A DNA stretch of 64,000 bases from JAWHQP01 sp032586195 (GCA_032586195.1 JAWHQP010000001.1:62001-126000), one strand, 5' to 3'. Numbered from the stretch's first letter, positions 7,984 through 16,210 are shown. The notes: generated by a model from the letters alone, not told the origin. Translations and numbers: made by a program.

Positions 7984-8864
7984 TGGCAAAGGCAAATTCT
8001 CCCAAAGAAGCGGGTTTAGAGGCAAGAGCAAAATTAGGCTGGTGGCGTGCCTACCGTTTTCTGATTCTGCGCCGTTTCAGCCAGCTGGCAATTATCCTGA
8101 TGTTTTTAAGCGGCCCGTGGTTTAATGTGTGGATTCTGAAGGGTAACTATAGCGGCAGTCTGCTGTTGGATTGGATACCAATGAGTGATCCGTTAATAAC
8201 CGTGGAGAGCCTCGCTACAGGCTATGTACCGGATGCCACTACATTAATCGGCGCGGCAATCATTGTGGTGTTTTACGCCGTGGTGGCAAGCAAGGCTTTT
8301 TGCAGCTGGGTTTGCCCGCTGAATATGGTCACTGATACAGCCGCGTGGCTGCGCCGCAAGCTCGGTATTCGGCAAAGTGCCAAACTGCCGCGCGGTTTGC
8401 GTTATGCCGTCTTGCTGATGATTTTGGCGGGCAGTGCGGTGTCGGGTACGCTGCTTTGGGAGTGGATTAACCCCGTCGCCGCGCTGGGAAGAGCTTTTGT
8501 CTTCGGCTTAGGTGCAACCCTGTGGCTGGTGTTGTCGGTGTTTTTGTTCGATCTGATGATTGTAGAGCATGGCTGGTGCGGACATTTATGCCCGATTGGC
8601 GCGATCTATGGTGTGATTGGGGCGAAAAGCCTGCTGCGGATCAAAGTGCTTGATCGTACGCGTTGCGACCGTTGTATGGATTGCTACAATGTATGTCCGG
8701 AGCCGCAAGTACTGCGTTTGCCGCTACACGGCGATGAGCAGGACAGCCAAATTGTATTGGCAAAAGATTGTATCAGCTGCGGACGCTGTATTGATGTTTG
8801 TGCCGAAAACGTATTTGCCTTCGGAACCCGTTTCCGAGGGAGTATCGATGTAAAAAATATCTGA
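7983..8864 (+). CDS. napH: Membrane quinol dehydrogenase component NapH
   Basis: NapH is an integral membrane iron-sulfur protein that oxidises quinol together with NapG. The 293-residue product has four predicted membrane spans, at roughly residues 24-42, 76-98, 133-155 and 165-190. The two conserved cytoplasmic-face motifs CSWVCPLNMV and CGHLCPIGAI are present. Two C-terminal [4Fe-4S] motifs, CDRCMDCYNVCP and CISCGRCIDVC, are intact. It overlaps napG by one base and precedes napB by about 55 bp. Confidence 0.95.
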   Translation: MAKANSPKEAGLEARAKLGWWRAYRFLILRRFSQLAIILMFLSGPWFNVWILKGNYSGSLLLDWIPMSDPLITVESLATGYVPDATTLIGAAIIVVFYAVVASKAFCSWVCPLNMVTDTAAWLRRKLGIRQSAKLPRGLRYAVLLMILAGSAVSGTLLWEWINPVAALGRAFVFGLGATLWLVLSVFLFDLMIVEHGWCGHLCPIGAIYGVIGAKSLLRIKVLDRTRCDRCMDCYNVCPEPQVLRLPLHGDEQDSQIVLAKDCISCGRCIDVCAENVFAFGTRFRGSIDVKNI

Positions 8865-8918
8865 ATATTTAATTGTTTGGCGGTTTAACCGAACGAAATT
8901 TTAATGGAGTGGATTACA

Positions 8919-9356
8919 ATGAAAAATTATCTCGCCTTATTTTTAACTCTTGCGACCGGTGTGGCCGTGGCCGCGGATAACAGCGAAACCCGCAAGGTAG
9001 GCGGAAGTATTGAGCAAGCAACGGAAAACACGGCCCCGGCCTTTCATCAGGTGGCAAAGGATAGCGAATTGCCTGCGTTAAACTATGTCAACCAGCCGCC
9101 GATGGTGCCGCATGCGGTAAGTAAATACCAAGTTACCAAAAACACCAATCAATGTCTGAATTGCCATAGTGTCGAGGCATCTCGCGTAACGGGGGCCACG
9201 CGCATCAGCCCGACCCATTTCGTCGATCGCGACGGCAATGTGACCAGCTCGGTTGCTCCACGCCGTCAATTCTGTCTGCAGTGCCATGTATCGCAATCTG
9301 ATGTGGAACCGATTATCAAAAATGAATTCAAACCAATGGAAGGCTACGGAAAATAA
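8919..9356 (+). CDS. napB: Periplasmic nitrate reductase dihaem cytochrome c subunit
   Basis: NapB passes electrons from NapC to NapA in the periplasm. From the ATG at 8919 the product is 145 residues, with a Sec signal peptide (MKNYLALFLT...AVA) cleaved near residue 19. Haem-binding motifs CLNCH (from residue 79) and CLQCH (from residue 119) are present, and the conserved histidines H63 and H100 are candidates for distal ligands. An ATG at 8904 would put charged residues ahead of the signal and is less likely. Confidence 0.94.
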   Translation: MKNYLALFLTLATGVAVAADNSETRKVGGSIEQATENTAPAFHQVAKDSELPALNYVNQPPMVPHAVSKYQVTKNTNQCLNCHSVEASRVTGATRISPTHFVDRDGNVTSSVAPRRQFCLQCHVSQSDVEPIIKNEFKPMEGYGK

Positions 9357-9365
9357 GGGTGCATT

Positions 9366-9989
9366 ATGGCTAACACAGAGAAAAAACCAAATATCATCAA
9401 GCGTTTCTGGCATTGGTTTAAATCCCCGAGCCGGATGGCGGTGGGCGTGGTTATCCTGCTCTCCGCTTTGGCCGGTATTATCGCATGGGGCGGTTTAAAT
9501 GAAGCGGTAGAATATACCAGCACGGAAGAATTCTGCTCGCAATGCCACATGAATGATGTTGTGCCGGAATACCGTCAGACCATCCACTACGCTAATCACA
9601 GCGGCGTGCGGGCCGCCTGCGGCGATTGTCATTTACCGCACGAATTTGTGCCGAAATGGATGCGGAAAATCAAAGCGGTGGGTGAGGTTTACGGCTATTT
9701 TGCCGGTACGATAGACACGCGTGAAAAATTCGAGAGTAAACGGCTGGAAATGGCGGAACATGAATGGGAACGCATGAAAGCGAACAACTCGCAGGAATGC
9801 CGTAATTGCCATGCGTTCAAAGCGATGGATTTCTCTCAGCAACGCCCGGTTGCGGCACGTATGCATCAAAAAGCTATTGAGGAAGGTAAAACCTGTATCG
9901 ATTGCCACAAAGGCATCGCCCACCAGCTGCCTGATATGAGCGGGGTTAAATCAGGACTCCTGCCGGACGAAAAGGAAGATAAAGAATAA
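9366..9989 (+). CDS. napC: Membrane-anchored tetrahaem cytochrome c NapC
   Basis: NapC is a NapC/NirT-family quinol dehydrogenase that delivers electrons to NapB. The 207-residue product has an N-terminal anchor at about residues 24-44. Four haem motifs are present: CSQCH, CGDCH, CRNCH and CIDCH. It is the last gene of the operon, 9 bp after napB. The operon order napFDAGHBC, without napE, is that of H. influenzae. Confidence 0.95.
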   Translation: MANTEKKPNIIKRFWHWFKSPSRMAVGVVILLSALAGIIAWGGLNEAVEYTSTEEFCSQCHMNDVVPEYRQTIHYANHSGVRAACGDCHLPHEFVPKWMRKIKAVGEVYGYFAGTIDTREKFESKRLEMAEHEWERMKANNSQECRNCHAFKAMDFSQQRPVAARMHQKAIEEGKTCIDCHKGIAHQLPDMSGVKSGLLPDEKEDKE

Positions 9990-10007
9990 CCTTTCGAGAT
10001 AATGTAA

Positions 10008-10133
10008 AGCGGCGATCCTCAGATTGCCGCTCAGGCTATTCAGCATGGGGTTAGCGTCGTAACCCGTAACAAAAAGAATTTTGCCGATTTAGGTGTCAGG
10101 GTCTTTAATCCGTTTTCCGAAGACTCGTTCTGA
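10008..10133 (+). pseudogene. VapC-like PIN-domain toxin, C-terminal relic
   Basis: Between napC and ftsB one frame reads DPQIAAQAIQHGVSVVTRN, then KKNFADLGVRVFNPF, and stops at 10131-10133. This is the end of a PIN-domain ribonuclease: the conserved acidic D-x-x-I-A block, the VTRN-x-x-DF-like motif (here N for D) and the GV-x-x-x-NP tail of VapC/FitB toxins. A stop codon sits just upstream (10005-10007) and no N-terminal half or antitoxin is present. It is a non-functional remnant of about 41 codons. Confidence 0.6.
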
Positions 10134-10281
10134 CCCCATATTAAAAAAACTCAAATTTTTAACACCGCACTTTTATTGTTCTCTCCATGAAAAACACACA
10201 GTTTTCCCCCGGCAGGCTTTTTTTATCGCCGGTTTTCCCCTAAACTAAGGTTTTTAATTAATCCTGAGAATTAATCCGACT

Positions 10282-10560
10282 ATGCGAATATTGATTTTAA
10301 TCCTCGTTGCCGTGCTTTTGCTGTTCCAGTATGATTTTTGGTTTGGCAAAAACGGTTATCTGGACTATAAAGAAACGGCGGCGGAAATCGCTAAGCATAA
10401 AGATGAAAACACCAAACTCGCCCAGCGCAATCAAGTGATTGCAGCCGAGATTAAGGATTTGAAAGACGGGGTGGAAGCAATTCAGGAACGCGCCCGGTTG
10501 CAATATGAGTTGGTGAAACCCAATGAAACCTTTTACCGCATCACAAAAGAAAATAAATAA
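10282..10560 (+). CDS. ftsB: Cell division protein FtsB
   Basis: FtsB is a small bitopic divisome protein that forms the FtsQLB complex. The 92-residue product has a membrane helix at residues 2-19 (ILILILVAVLLLFQYDFWF), then the short GKNGYLDY motif and a coiled coil through about residue 70. Length and position before ispD match E. coli. Its stop overlaps the ispD start (TAATG), suggesting coupled translation. Confidence 0.93.
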   Translation: MRILILILVAVLLLFQYDFWFGKNGYLDYKETAAEIAKHKDENTKLAQRNQVIAAEIKDLKDGVEAIQERARLQYELVKPNETFYRITKENK

Positions 10561-11261
10561 TGAGTCGTCAGATTATCGCCGTTGTTCCCGCCGCGGGTGT
10601 CGGCAGCCGTATGCGGGCGGACAGGCCGAAACAATATTTAACCCTGTTGGGTAAAACCGTTCTGGAGCACACCTTGAACGTGCTGCTTAATTATTCGTCC
10701 ATTCAACAGATTATCCTGAGCGTGGCGGAAGATGATCCCTATTTACCGCAGTTGGCTATCGTTAATCAACCTAAAATTAAACTGGTACGGGGCGGTGCCA
10801 CAAGGGCTGATTCGGTGTTGAGCGGTTTGCGGGCGATCGAACGGAATGATGCCTGGGCGCTGGTACACGATGCCGCCCGTCCTTGTTTGCGGCATGAAGA
10901 TTTGGATCGTTTATTGCGGATTGATGACGATAACGGAGCAATTCTGGCGATTCCGGCGGTGGATACTGTGAAGCGGGCTACAACCGCCCGGCAAATTCGG
11001 CAAACGGAAGATCGCAGTCAATTATGGCTGGCTCAAACGCCGCAATTTTTCCGTGTAGATTTATTACGTCGGGCCTTAACCCGGGCGCTGGAAAAAGGCT
11101 TGACGGTAACGGATGAGGCTTCAGCGATGGAACTGGCGGGATTTGCACCGCACCTTGTGGCGGGACGCAGTGATAATTTAAAGGTAACCCGTCCGGAAGA
11201 TTTAGCGCTGGCGGAGTTTTATTTAAGCCGCGCCCTGTCATCGAAAGAAGAAGGAAAATAA
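10560..11261 (+). CDS. ispD: 2-C-methyl-D-erythritol 4-phosphate cytidylyltransferase
   Basis: IspD makes CDP-methylerythritol from MEP and CTP in the non-mevalonate isoprenoid pathway. The 233-residue product opens with the nucleotidyltransferase signature PAAGVGSRMRADRPKQYL (glycine-rich CTP loop with arginine and lysine). It also contains VHDAARPC, D-T-V-K and the C-terminal NLKVTRPEDL. It is coupled to ftsB and followed one base later by ispF. Confidence 0.96.
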   Translation: MSRQIIAVVPAAGVGSRMRADRPKQYLTLLGKTVLEHTLNVLLNYSSIQQIILSVAEDDPYLPQLAIVNQPKIKLVRGGATRADSVLSGLRAIERNDAWALVHDAARPCLRHEDLDRLLRIDDDNGAILAIPAVDTVKRATTARQIRQTEDRSQLWLAQTPQFFRVDLLRRALTRALEKGLTVTDEASAMELAGFAPHLVAGRSDNLKVTRPEDLALAEFYLSRALSSKEEGK

Positions 11262-11262
11262 C

Positions 11263-11748
11263 ATGATGAGAATTGGCCATGGTTTTGACGTGCATGCTTT
11301 TGGTGAACTTCGACCATTAATTATCGGCGGTGTCGAAGTGCCTTATCATACGGGCTTTATCGCCCACAGCGACGGCGATGTCGCCCTGCACGCGTTAACC
11401 GACGCTCTGTTGGGCGCGGCGGCATTGGGTGATATCGGCAAGCTGTTCCCCGATACCGATATGCGGTTTAAGAATATCGACAGCCGCATTTTACTGCGTG
11501 AAGCGTTCCGTCAGATCAGCGATAAAGGTTATAAGATCGGCAATGTGGATGTGACGATTATCGCTCAGGCTCCGAAAATGCGTCCGTATATTGATGCCAT
11601 GCGTGCGGTGATTGCGGCGGATTTGCAATGTGAGGCGGAACAGATCAACGTGAAAGCGACCACCACGGAAAAACTCGGTTTTACCGGACGTGGTGAGGGA
11701 ATTGCCACCGAGGCGGTGGTATTACTGCTGAAAAAACAGGAGATGTAA
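11263..11748 (+). CDS. ispF: 2-C-methyl-D-erythritol 2,4-cyclodiphosphate synthase
   Basis: IspF closes the cyclodiphosphate ring in the MEP pathway; it is a trimer with active-site zinc. The product is about 161 residues. The metal ligands lie in HGFDVHAF, and the motifs SDGDVALHALTDALLGA and GDIGKLFPD and the C-terminal KATTTEKLGFTGRGEGIA are complete. Two adjacent ATG codons (11263 and 11266) are possible starts. The stop overlaps the next gene (TAATG). Confidence 0.96.
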   Translation: MMRIGHGFDVHAFGELRPLIIGGVEVPYHTGFIAHSDGDVALHALTDALLGAAALGDIGKLFPDTDMRFKNIDSRILLREAFRQISDKGYKIGNVDVTIIAQAPKMRPYIDAMRAVIAADLQCEAEQINVKATTTEKLGFTGRGEGIATEAVVLLLKKQEM

Positions 11749-12167
11749 TGAACTCATTTGAAAGAATTTATGAACAATGGCATTTGTTTGCCAAAACCCG
11801 AGATACGGAAAATCTAATTAATTTATATGATGATAACGCAACCTTTGAAAGCCCTCTGGTGCCGGCTATTCTGGAGCAGGAAAGCGGTGTTCTGCAGGGA
11901 CGGGCGGCAATTTTAAATTTTTTACAGGAAGGCACGAAACGCCGTCCTAACCGGCTTGTCCGCTGGTATCGTAACGGTACCTATTTTGTTACGGGCGATA
12001 CTTTGATTTGGGAATATCCGCGGGAAACGCCGGAAGGTGAACAGATTGATATCCTTGAAGTGATGCAGATTCACAATGATAAAATTGTTCGTCACCGTAT
12101 TTATTGGGGATGGTTCGGCTGTCAACGGCTTGTTGATTCCGCTAAAAAAGTAAATTCATTATGTTAG
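11748..12167 (+). CDS. SnoaL/NTF2-like fold protein of unknown function
   Basis: The 139-residue product reads as a small alpha+beta cone protein: FERIYEQWHLFAKTRDTENLINLYDDNATFESP at the N-terminus, the phrase VLQGRAAILNFLQ, and a beta-rich half ending in KIVRHRIYWGWFG. This layout is typical of SnoaL/DUF4440-like proteins, which include isomerases, hydrolases and pure binding domains, so no reaction can be assigned. It is coupled to ispF (TAATG) and overlaps truD by 7 bp. It is thus embedded in a housekeeping operon, where E. coli has nothing between ispF and truD. Confidence 0.8.
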   Translation: MNSFERIYEQWHLFAKTRDTENLINLYDDNATFESPLVPAILEQESGVLQGRAAILNFLQEGTKRRPNRLVRWYRNGTYFVTGDTLIWEYPRETPEGEQIDILEVMQIHNDKIVRHRIYWGWFGCQRLVDSAKKVNSLC

Positions 12168-13171
12168 CACTTCATTATTTACAATCCCGTCCAACCCAAA
12201 CAGCCCGGCTCAAAGCCGAATGCGCGGATTTTATCGTACGGGAGGATCTTGGTTATGACATGTCGGGTGAGGGTGAATTTGTTGCGGTGAAGGTGCGTAA
12301 AACCGATGTCAACACCTTATTTGTGGGTGAACGTTTGGCAAAGTTTGCCGGTGTGTCGGAACGCAATATGGGCTATGCGGGGTTAAAGGATCGCAAGGCG
12401 GTGGCCGAACAATGGTTCTGCCTGCAAATGCCGGGCGTGGAAACCCCGGATTTCAGCCGATTTGAGCTGGAGGGGGTGGAAATTCTGCAAGTGACCCGGC
12501 ATCATCGTAAAATTCGTACGGGCAGCCTTGATGGCAATCATTTCAATATTCTGCTGCGGGGAGCGGTAGAAACCGAAGAACTCAAAGTGCGGTGTCGAAA
12601 TTTGCAGTTTTTGGGTTTTCCGAATTATTTCACCGAACAGCGCTTTGGCCGTGATGGGCATAATTTAACCCAAGCGATGCGGTGGGCTAAGGGTGAAATT
12701 AATGTCAAAGATCGCAAAAAACGCGGCTTTTATCTTTCCGCCGCCCGCAGCGAAGTGTTTAATCTGGTGGTCTCGGAACGTATCAAAATGGGGCTGGAGA
12801 CGCGGGTACTGCCCGGTGATATTTTACAGTTGAACGGGTCGCACAGCTGGTTCAGGGCTGATGAAAACGAGGATTTGAATTTGCTGCAAACACGTCTGGA
12901 ACAGCAGGATTTGCAACTGACGGCTCCGTTAATCGGTGAAAATAGCCAGCCCGCCAGTGAACCGGAAAACCATATCGTAATGCGGCACGAGGCATTACGC
13001 GCCTTAATGCGGCAAGAACACGTGAAAGCGGCACGCCGCCCGTTGCTGATGAGGCCGCGGCATTATGAATGGCAATTTGAAAGAGAGGGGTTGCGTTTAA
13101 AATTTTATTTGCCTGCGGGCAGTTACGCTACCGCGTTGGTGCGCGAGTTAGTTCAAGTGAATGAAGAATAA
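12161..13171 (+). CDS. truD: tRNA pseudouridine(13) synthase TruD
   Basis: TruD converts uridine 13 of certain tRNAs to pseudouridine. The 336-residue product includes the family motif GYAGLKDRKAVAEQWF, which holds the catalytic aspartate. It also has ERNMGYAGLKD context, NYFTEQRFGRDGHN and the insertion (TRUD) domain around residues 150-300. An exact uptake sequence (12585-12593) lies inside the gene. The start overlaps the SnoaL-like gene, and surE follows 13 bp later. Confidence 0.95.
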   Translation: MLALHYLQSRPTQTARLKAECADFIVREDLGYDMSGEGEFVAVKVRKTDVNTLFVGERLAKFAGVSERNMGYAGLKDRKAVAEQWFCLQMPGVETPDFSRFELEGVEILQVTRHHRKIRTGSLDGNHFNILLRGAVETEELKVRCRNLQFLGFPNYFTEQRFGRDGHNLTQAMRWAKGEINVKDRKKRGFYLSAARSEVFNLVVSERIKMGLETRVLPGDILQLNGSHSWFRADENEDLNLLQTRLEQQDLQLTAPLIGENSQPASEPENHIVMRHEALRALMRQEHVKAARRPLLMRPRHYEWQFEREGLRLKFYLPAGSYATALVRELVQVNEE

Positions 13172-13184
13172 AAAAGGATAATTA

Positions 13185-13925
13185 ATGCATATTTTACTTT
13201 CCAACGATGACGGCTTTCATGCGGAAGGCATTCAGATTTTAGCCGCCGAATTACGCAAAATGGCGGATGTGACCATTGTCGCTCCCGATCGCAACCGCAG
13301 CGCGGCATCCAGTTCTCTGACGTTGATTGAACCGTTGCGTCCGCGTCTTCTGGAAAACGGTGATTATTGCGTGAACGGCACACCCGCCGATTGCGTCCAT
13401 CTGGCGTTGAACGGCTTTCTGTCGGGGCGGGTGGATTTGGTGGTATCGGGCATTAATGCCGGTGTGAATTTGGGTGATGATATTATTTATTCCGGCACGG
13501 TGGCGGCAGCGTTGGAAGGCCGTCATTTGGGGCTGCCGTCCATTGCGGTGTCGTTGGACGGTCGTCAGCATTATGAAACCGCCGCCCGGGTGGTATGTGA
13601 ATTAATCCCCAGACTGCATGATCGCCTGCTGAACAAGCTTGAAATTATTAATGTCAATGTGCCCGATGTGCCGTATGAGGAATTAAAGGGTATTAAAGTA
13701 TGTTATTTAGGCTATCGTTCATCTGCCGCGGAAGTGATTAAGCAAGAAGATCCCCGCGGAGAAAGAATTTATTGGATTGGCCCTGCCGGTTTACCCGAAC
13801 ATGATAAAGAAGGTACGGATTTTCATGCGGTGGAGAACGGTTATGTGTCCATTACCCCGATTAAACCCGATATGACCGCTTATGCCTCAATGAAATCTTT
13901 ACAAGATTGGTTAGAAAGTGAATAA
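13185..13925 (+). CDS. surE: 5'/3'-nucleotidase SurE
   Basis: SurE is a metal-dependent nucleoside monophosphatase with broad specificity, linked to stress survival. The 246-residue product starts MHILLSNDDG, with D8 and D9 as metal ligands, and contains the conserved APDRNRSAASSSLT and VNGTPADCVHLAL. SGINAGVNLGDDIIYSGTVAAALEG is also intact in the sequence (13448-13517). It lies between truD and a DedA-like gene; in E. coli pcm would follow, and it is absent here. Confidence 0.96.
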   Translation: MHILLSNDDGFHAEGIQILAAELRKMADVTIVAPDRNRSAASSSLTLIEPLRPRLLENGDYCVNGTPADCVHLALNGFLSGRVDLVVSGINAGVNLGDDIIYSGTVAAALEGRHLGLPSIAVSLDGRQHYETAARVVCELIPRLHDRLLNKLEIINVNVPDVPYEELKGIKVCYLGYRSSAAEVIKQEDPRGERIYWIGPAGLPEHDKEGTDFHAVENGYVSITPIKPDMTAYASMKSLQDWLESE

Positions 13926-13958
13926 TTAACCACTTGTACTCGGATTTATAAAGGAATT

Positions 13959-14540
13959 TTGGAATTGAATATTTTTGGTGCGATGTACGATAAAGTGATG
14001 GCATGGTCGAAACATCGTTTTGCGGCATATTGGTTGTGTTTTGTGAGCTTTATTGAGGCTATTTTCTTCCCTATTCCGCCGGATGTCATGTTAATTCCGA
14101 TGTCCATGTCGAACCCCAAACAAGCATTAAAACTGGCGTTTTATACTGCGCTTGCGTCGGTAGTGGGGGGCATGATCGGTTATTCAATCGGTTACTATGC
14201 CTTTGATATTGTCCAAGAATATATTATCAAATGGGGTTATCAGCAACATTGGGATACGGCAATTTCCTGGTTCAGACAATGGGGGATTCTGGTGGTGTTT
14301 GTGGCGGGTTTCTCGCCGATCCCCTATAAAATATTTACTATTGCCGCAGGCGTAATGCAAATGGAGTTTTTGCCCTTTGTCGTAACAGCCTTTGTATCAC
14401 GGGCGGCACGCTTTATTCTGGTGGCCAAACTTGCGGCCTGGGGCGGTGAGCATTTCGCCGATAAATTGCGTCGATCCATCGAAATCATCGGCTGGTCCGT
14501 GGTGGCATTGGCAGTGATTGCTTATTTAATTTTGAAATAA
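13959..14540 (+). CDS. DedA/SNARE-associated (YqaA-type) membrane protein
   Basis: This is an inner-membrane protein of about 191-193 residues in the DedA/VTT superfamily (YqaA-like branch). The motif FVSFIEAIFFPIPPDVMLIPM and the downstream FVAGFSPIPYKIFTIAAG are the paired re-entrant-type signatures. Four to five hydrophobic stretches are visible. DedA proteins influence envelope homeostasis and membrane proton-motive force, and some act in lipid scrambling; the substrate here is unknown. There is no ATG start: TTG codons at 13959 and 13965 both follow AAGGA. The second has better spacing (9 bases), so the true start may be 13965. Confidence 0.85.
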   Translation: MELNIFGAMYDKVMAWSKHRFAAYWLCFVSFIEAIFFPIPPDVMLIPMSMSNPKQALKLAFYTALASVVGGMIGYSIGYYAFDIVQEYIIKWGYQQHWDTAISWFRQWGILVVFVAGFSPIPYKIFTIAAGVMQMEFLPFVVTAFVSRAARFILVAKLAAWGGEHFADKLRRSIEIIGWSVVALAVIAYLILK

Positions 14541-14550
14541 GGATATAAAA

Positions 14551-14739
14551 ATGAAAAAATTCGTCTTTCTGTTGTCTATGATAGCAGTTTTAACTGCTTG
14601 CTCTTCAGTTCATGAGGCAAAAGATGAAAATACTTTGCCGGACGGCATTATGCAGCCCGTAGAAGGCACGGGTGCAATCGCCGACGGCGGCTTTATGCCG
14701 GAAATTCAGCAGCAAAGTATGCCTGACAATATGAAATAA
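14551..14739 (+). CDS. Small lipoprotein, truncated paralogue of the NlpD N-terminus
   Basis: The 62-residue product has a lipoprotein signal with lipobox LTAC (C17). Its mature part contains DGIMQPVEG and PEIQQQSMPDNM. The next gene, nlpD, has the corresponding PGIMQPVDN and PQVQQSNMPTDM after its own lipidated cysteine. The two therefore look like a tandem duplication of the NlpD lipid-anchor segment, with LysM and LytM domains absent here. A ribosome site (AAGGATAT) precedes the ATG. Function is unknown; it could compete with NlpD for an outer-membrane partner. Confidence 0.8.
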   Translation: MKKFVFLLSMIAVLTACSSVHEAKDENTLPDGIMQPVEGTGAIADGGFMPEIQQQSMPDNMK

Positions 14740-14769
14740 CCACATTTGCAGATTTAAAAGGAAAGATTA

Positions 14770-15999
14770 ATGAAAAAATCGTTTTTACTTTTACCTGTGG
14801 CTATCGCCGTATTATCGGCTTGTAGCTCATCTTCATCACAAGCGCCGATAGAAAATGCGGATGGTTCGCTCTCGCCGGGAATTATGCAGCCGGTGGACAA
14901 TTCGGCGAACGGTTCATGGGAACCTCAGGTACAGCAGAGCAATATGCCGACGGATATGACCAGTACGACAACTACGGTAACTCCTCCGGCTCCCGCCGCA
15001 ACGGCTGCAACGCCGGCTCCGGCTGCAACACAGACTACAGCTCAGCAGCCGGCGTCCGAAATGAAAACCGTGTGCAAGCCGGTTACTGTACAAAAAACGA
15101 CGGGTACGGCAAAAGGGTCTGGCCAGCCTATTGAAATTCCTCGTAACGCAACGACCAATGCGCCCGATTACAGCAAAATTGATAAGGGTTTCTACAAGGA
15201 AAGCACCTATACCGTGCGTAAAGGCGATACCATGTTCTTAATTGCCTATATTTCGGGCATGGATGTGAAAGACTTGGCCGCGCTGAACGGTATGAAGGAA
15301 CCTTACACGCTAAGTGTCGGTCAGGTGTTGAAGGTGTCTAACGGTCAGGCAACTGCGCAAACCGTGACGGAACAACACTGCGAACAGGTGCCGGTGACTC
15401 CTTCGGTAACTTATACTTCCGCACCGAACGGTACGCAATACGGCTCCGATGGCACCGTAACGGGTCCGATTAAAGCAGGTGCGGGTACCGCCGCGTCCGC
15501 CGGTACGGTGACGGGCCCTATTACGGCAAGTGCCGGTACGCCTGCCGCTGCGGCGACGGCAACCGCGGGCGGCGTGGTTGCAAGTGCGGGAACACCGTCT
15601 TATGGTGCAACCGTGGCACCGAAGTCCGCCATTGTATGGAAATGGCCGACCACGGGTAAAGTGGTTCAAGGTTTCTCAAGTGTGGATGGCGGTAACAAAG
15701 GTATCGATATCAGCGGTTCAAAAGGTCAGCCGGTATATGCCGCCGCGGCGGGACGTATTGTGTATGCGGGCAACGCATTGCGCGGCTACGGCAATCTTAT
15801 CATCATCAAACATGATGACGATTTCTTAAGTGCCTATGCGCATAATGACAGTATCAAGGTGAGCGATCAACAGGAAGTGAAAGCCGGTCAGCAAATTGCG
15901 ACCATGGGCAGCACAGGCACGAATAGCACAAAACTCCACTTTGAAATCCGTTATAAAGGTAAATCGGTGGATCCGATTAGTTATTTACCTCGTCGTTAA
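14770..15999 (+). CDS. nlpD: Outer-membrane lipoprotein NlpD/LppB, LytM amidase activator
   Basis: The 409-residue product has a lipobox LSAC (C18), then a low-complexity Ala/Thr/Pro/Gly linker. A LysM domain starts at YTVRKGDTMFLIAYISG and runs to GQVLKVSNG (about residues 147-193). A second Ala/Gly/Thr-rich repeat (TVTGPI twice) follows, then a C-terminal LytM/M23 domain (about 310-405). The first zinc ligand of active M23 peptidases is replaced (NKGIDIS where active enzymes have H-x-G-x-D). This is characteristic of NlpD, which activates the amidase AmiC and does not cut peptidoglycan itself. In E. coli rpoS follows; here a terminator follows and no rpoS is found. Confidence 0.94.
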   Translation: MKKSFLLLPVAIAVLSACSSSSSQAPIENADGSLSPGIMQPVDNSANGSWEPQVQQSNMPTDMTSTTTTVTPPAPAATAATPAPAATQTTAQQPASEMKTVCKPVTVQKTTGTAKGSGQPIEIPRNATTNAPDYSKIDKGFYKESTYTVRKGDTMFLIAYISGMDVKDLAALNGMKEPYTLSVGQVLKVSNGQATAQTVTEQHCEQVPVTPSVTYTSAPNGTQYGSDGTVTGPIKAGAGTAASAGTVTGPITASAGTPAAAATATAGGVVASAGTPSYGATVAPKSAIVWKWPTTGKVVQGFSSVDGGNKGIDISGSKGQPVYAAAAGRIVYAGNALRGYGNLIIIKHDDDFLSAYAHNDSIKVSDQQEVKAGQQIATMGSTGTNSTKLHFEIRYKGKSVDPISYLPRR

Positions 16000-16018
16000 T
16001 CGTTACTTAAGGGAGCGG

Positions 16019-16058
16019 GCGGTGTGAAAAAACTCCGATTTTTGACACCGCACTTTTA
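16019..16058 (+). terminator. Hairpin terminator containing an inverted uptake sequence, after nlpD
   Basis: GCGGTGTGAAAAA and TTTTTGACACCGC form a near-perfect stem followed by CACTTTT. The right arm holds an exact uptake sequence complement (16047-16055). Paired uptake sequences often serve as terminators in Pasteurellaceae. Confidence 0.65.
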
Positions 16059-16173
16059 GTGCGTCAGGCTGCTCCGCTTCCGCTATCGGTGGTGAGGTAA
16101 AACAACTCGAAAGCAGGGCCGCTTTCATGCGATGTCGTGTATAAAAGGCGCATCTTTAAATTTAGATAGAATA

Positions 16174-16197
16174 CGGCAACCTCTCGGAAGGTTGCCG
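16174..16197 (-). terminator. Hairpin downstream of the metallo-hydrolase gene
   Basis: CGGCAACCT-CTCGG-AAGGTTGCCG is a stem of about 9-10 bp, 14 bp beyond the stop of the reverse-strand gene at 16211. The T-tract on that strand is weak, so termination efficiency is uncertain. Confidence 0.5.
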
Positions 16198-16210
16198 TCT
16201 TGGTGATGGC

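Noticed and set aside
14990..15600. Ala/Thr/Gly/Pro repeats in nlpD as a possible phase-variable tract
   Set aside because: The repeats are imperfect at DNA level and in units of three bases, so slippage would not switch the frame. They are linker sequence.
16060..16150. Fourth copy of the structured repeat after nlpD
   Set aside because: It shares only TCGAAAGC, a GAAAGC/GCTTTC hairpin and a GTGTATAAA end. The overall alignment is too weak to call a copy without a model search.
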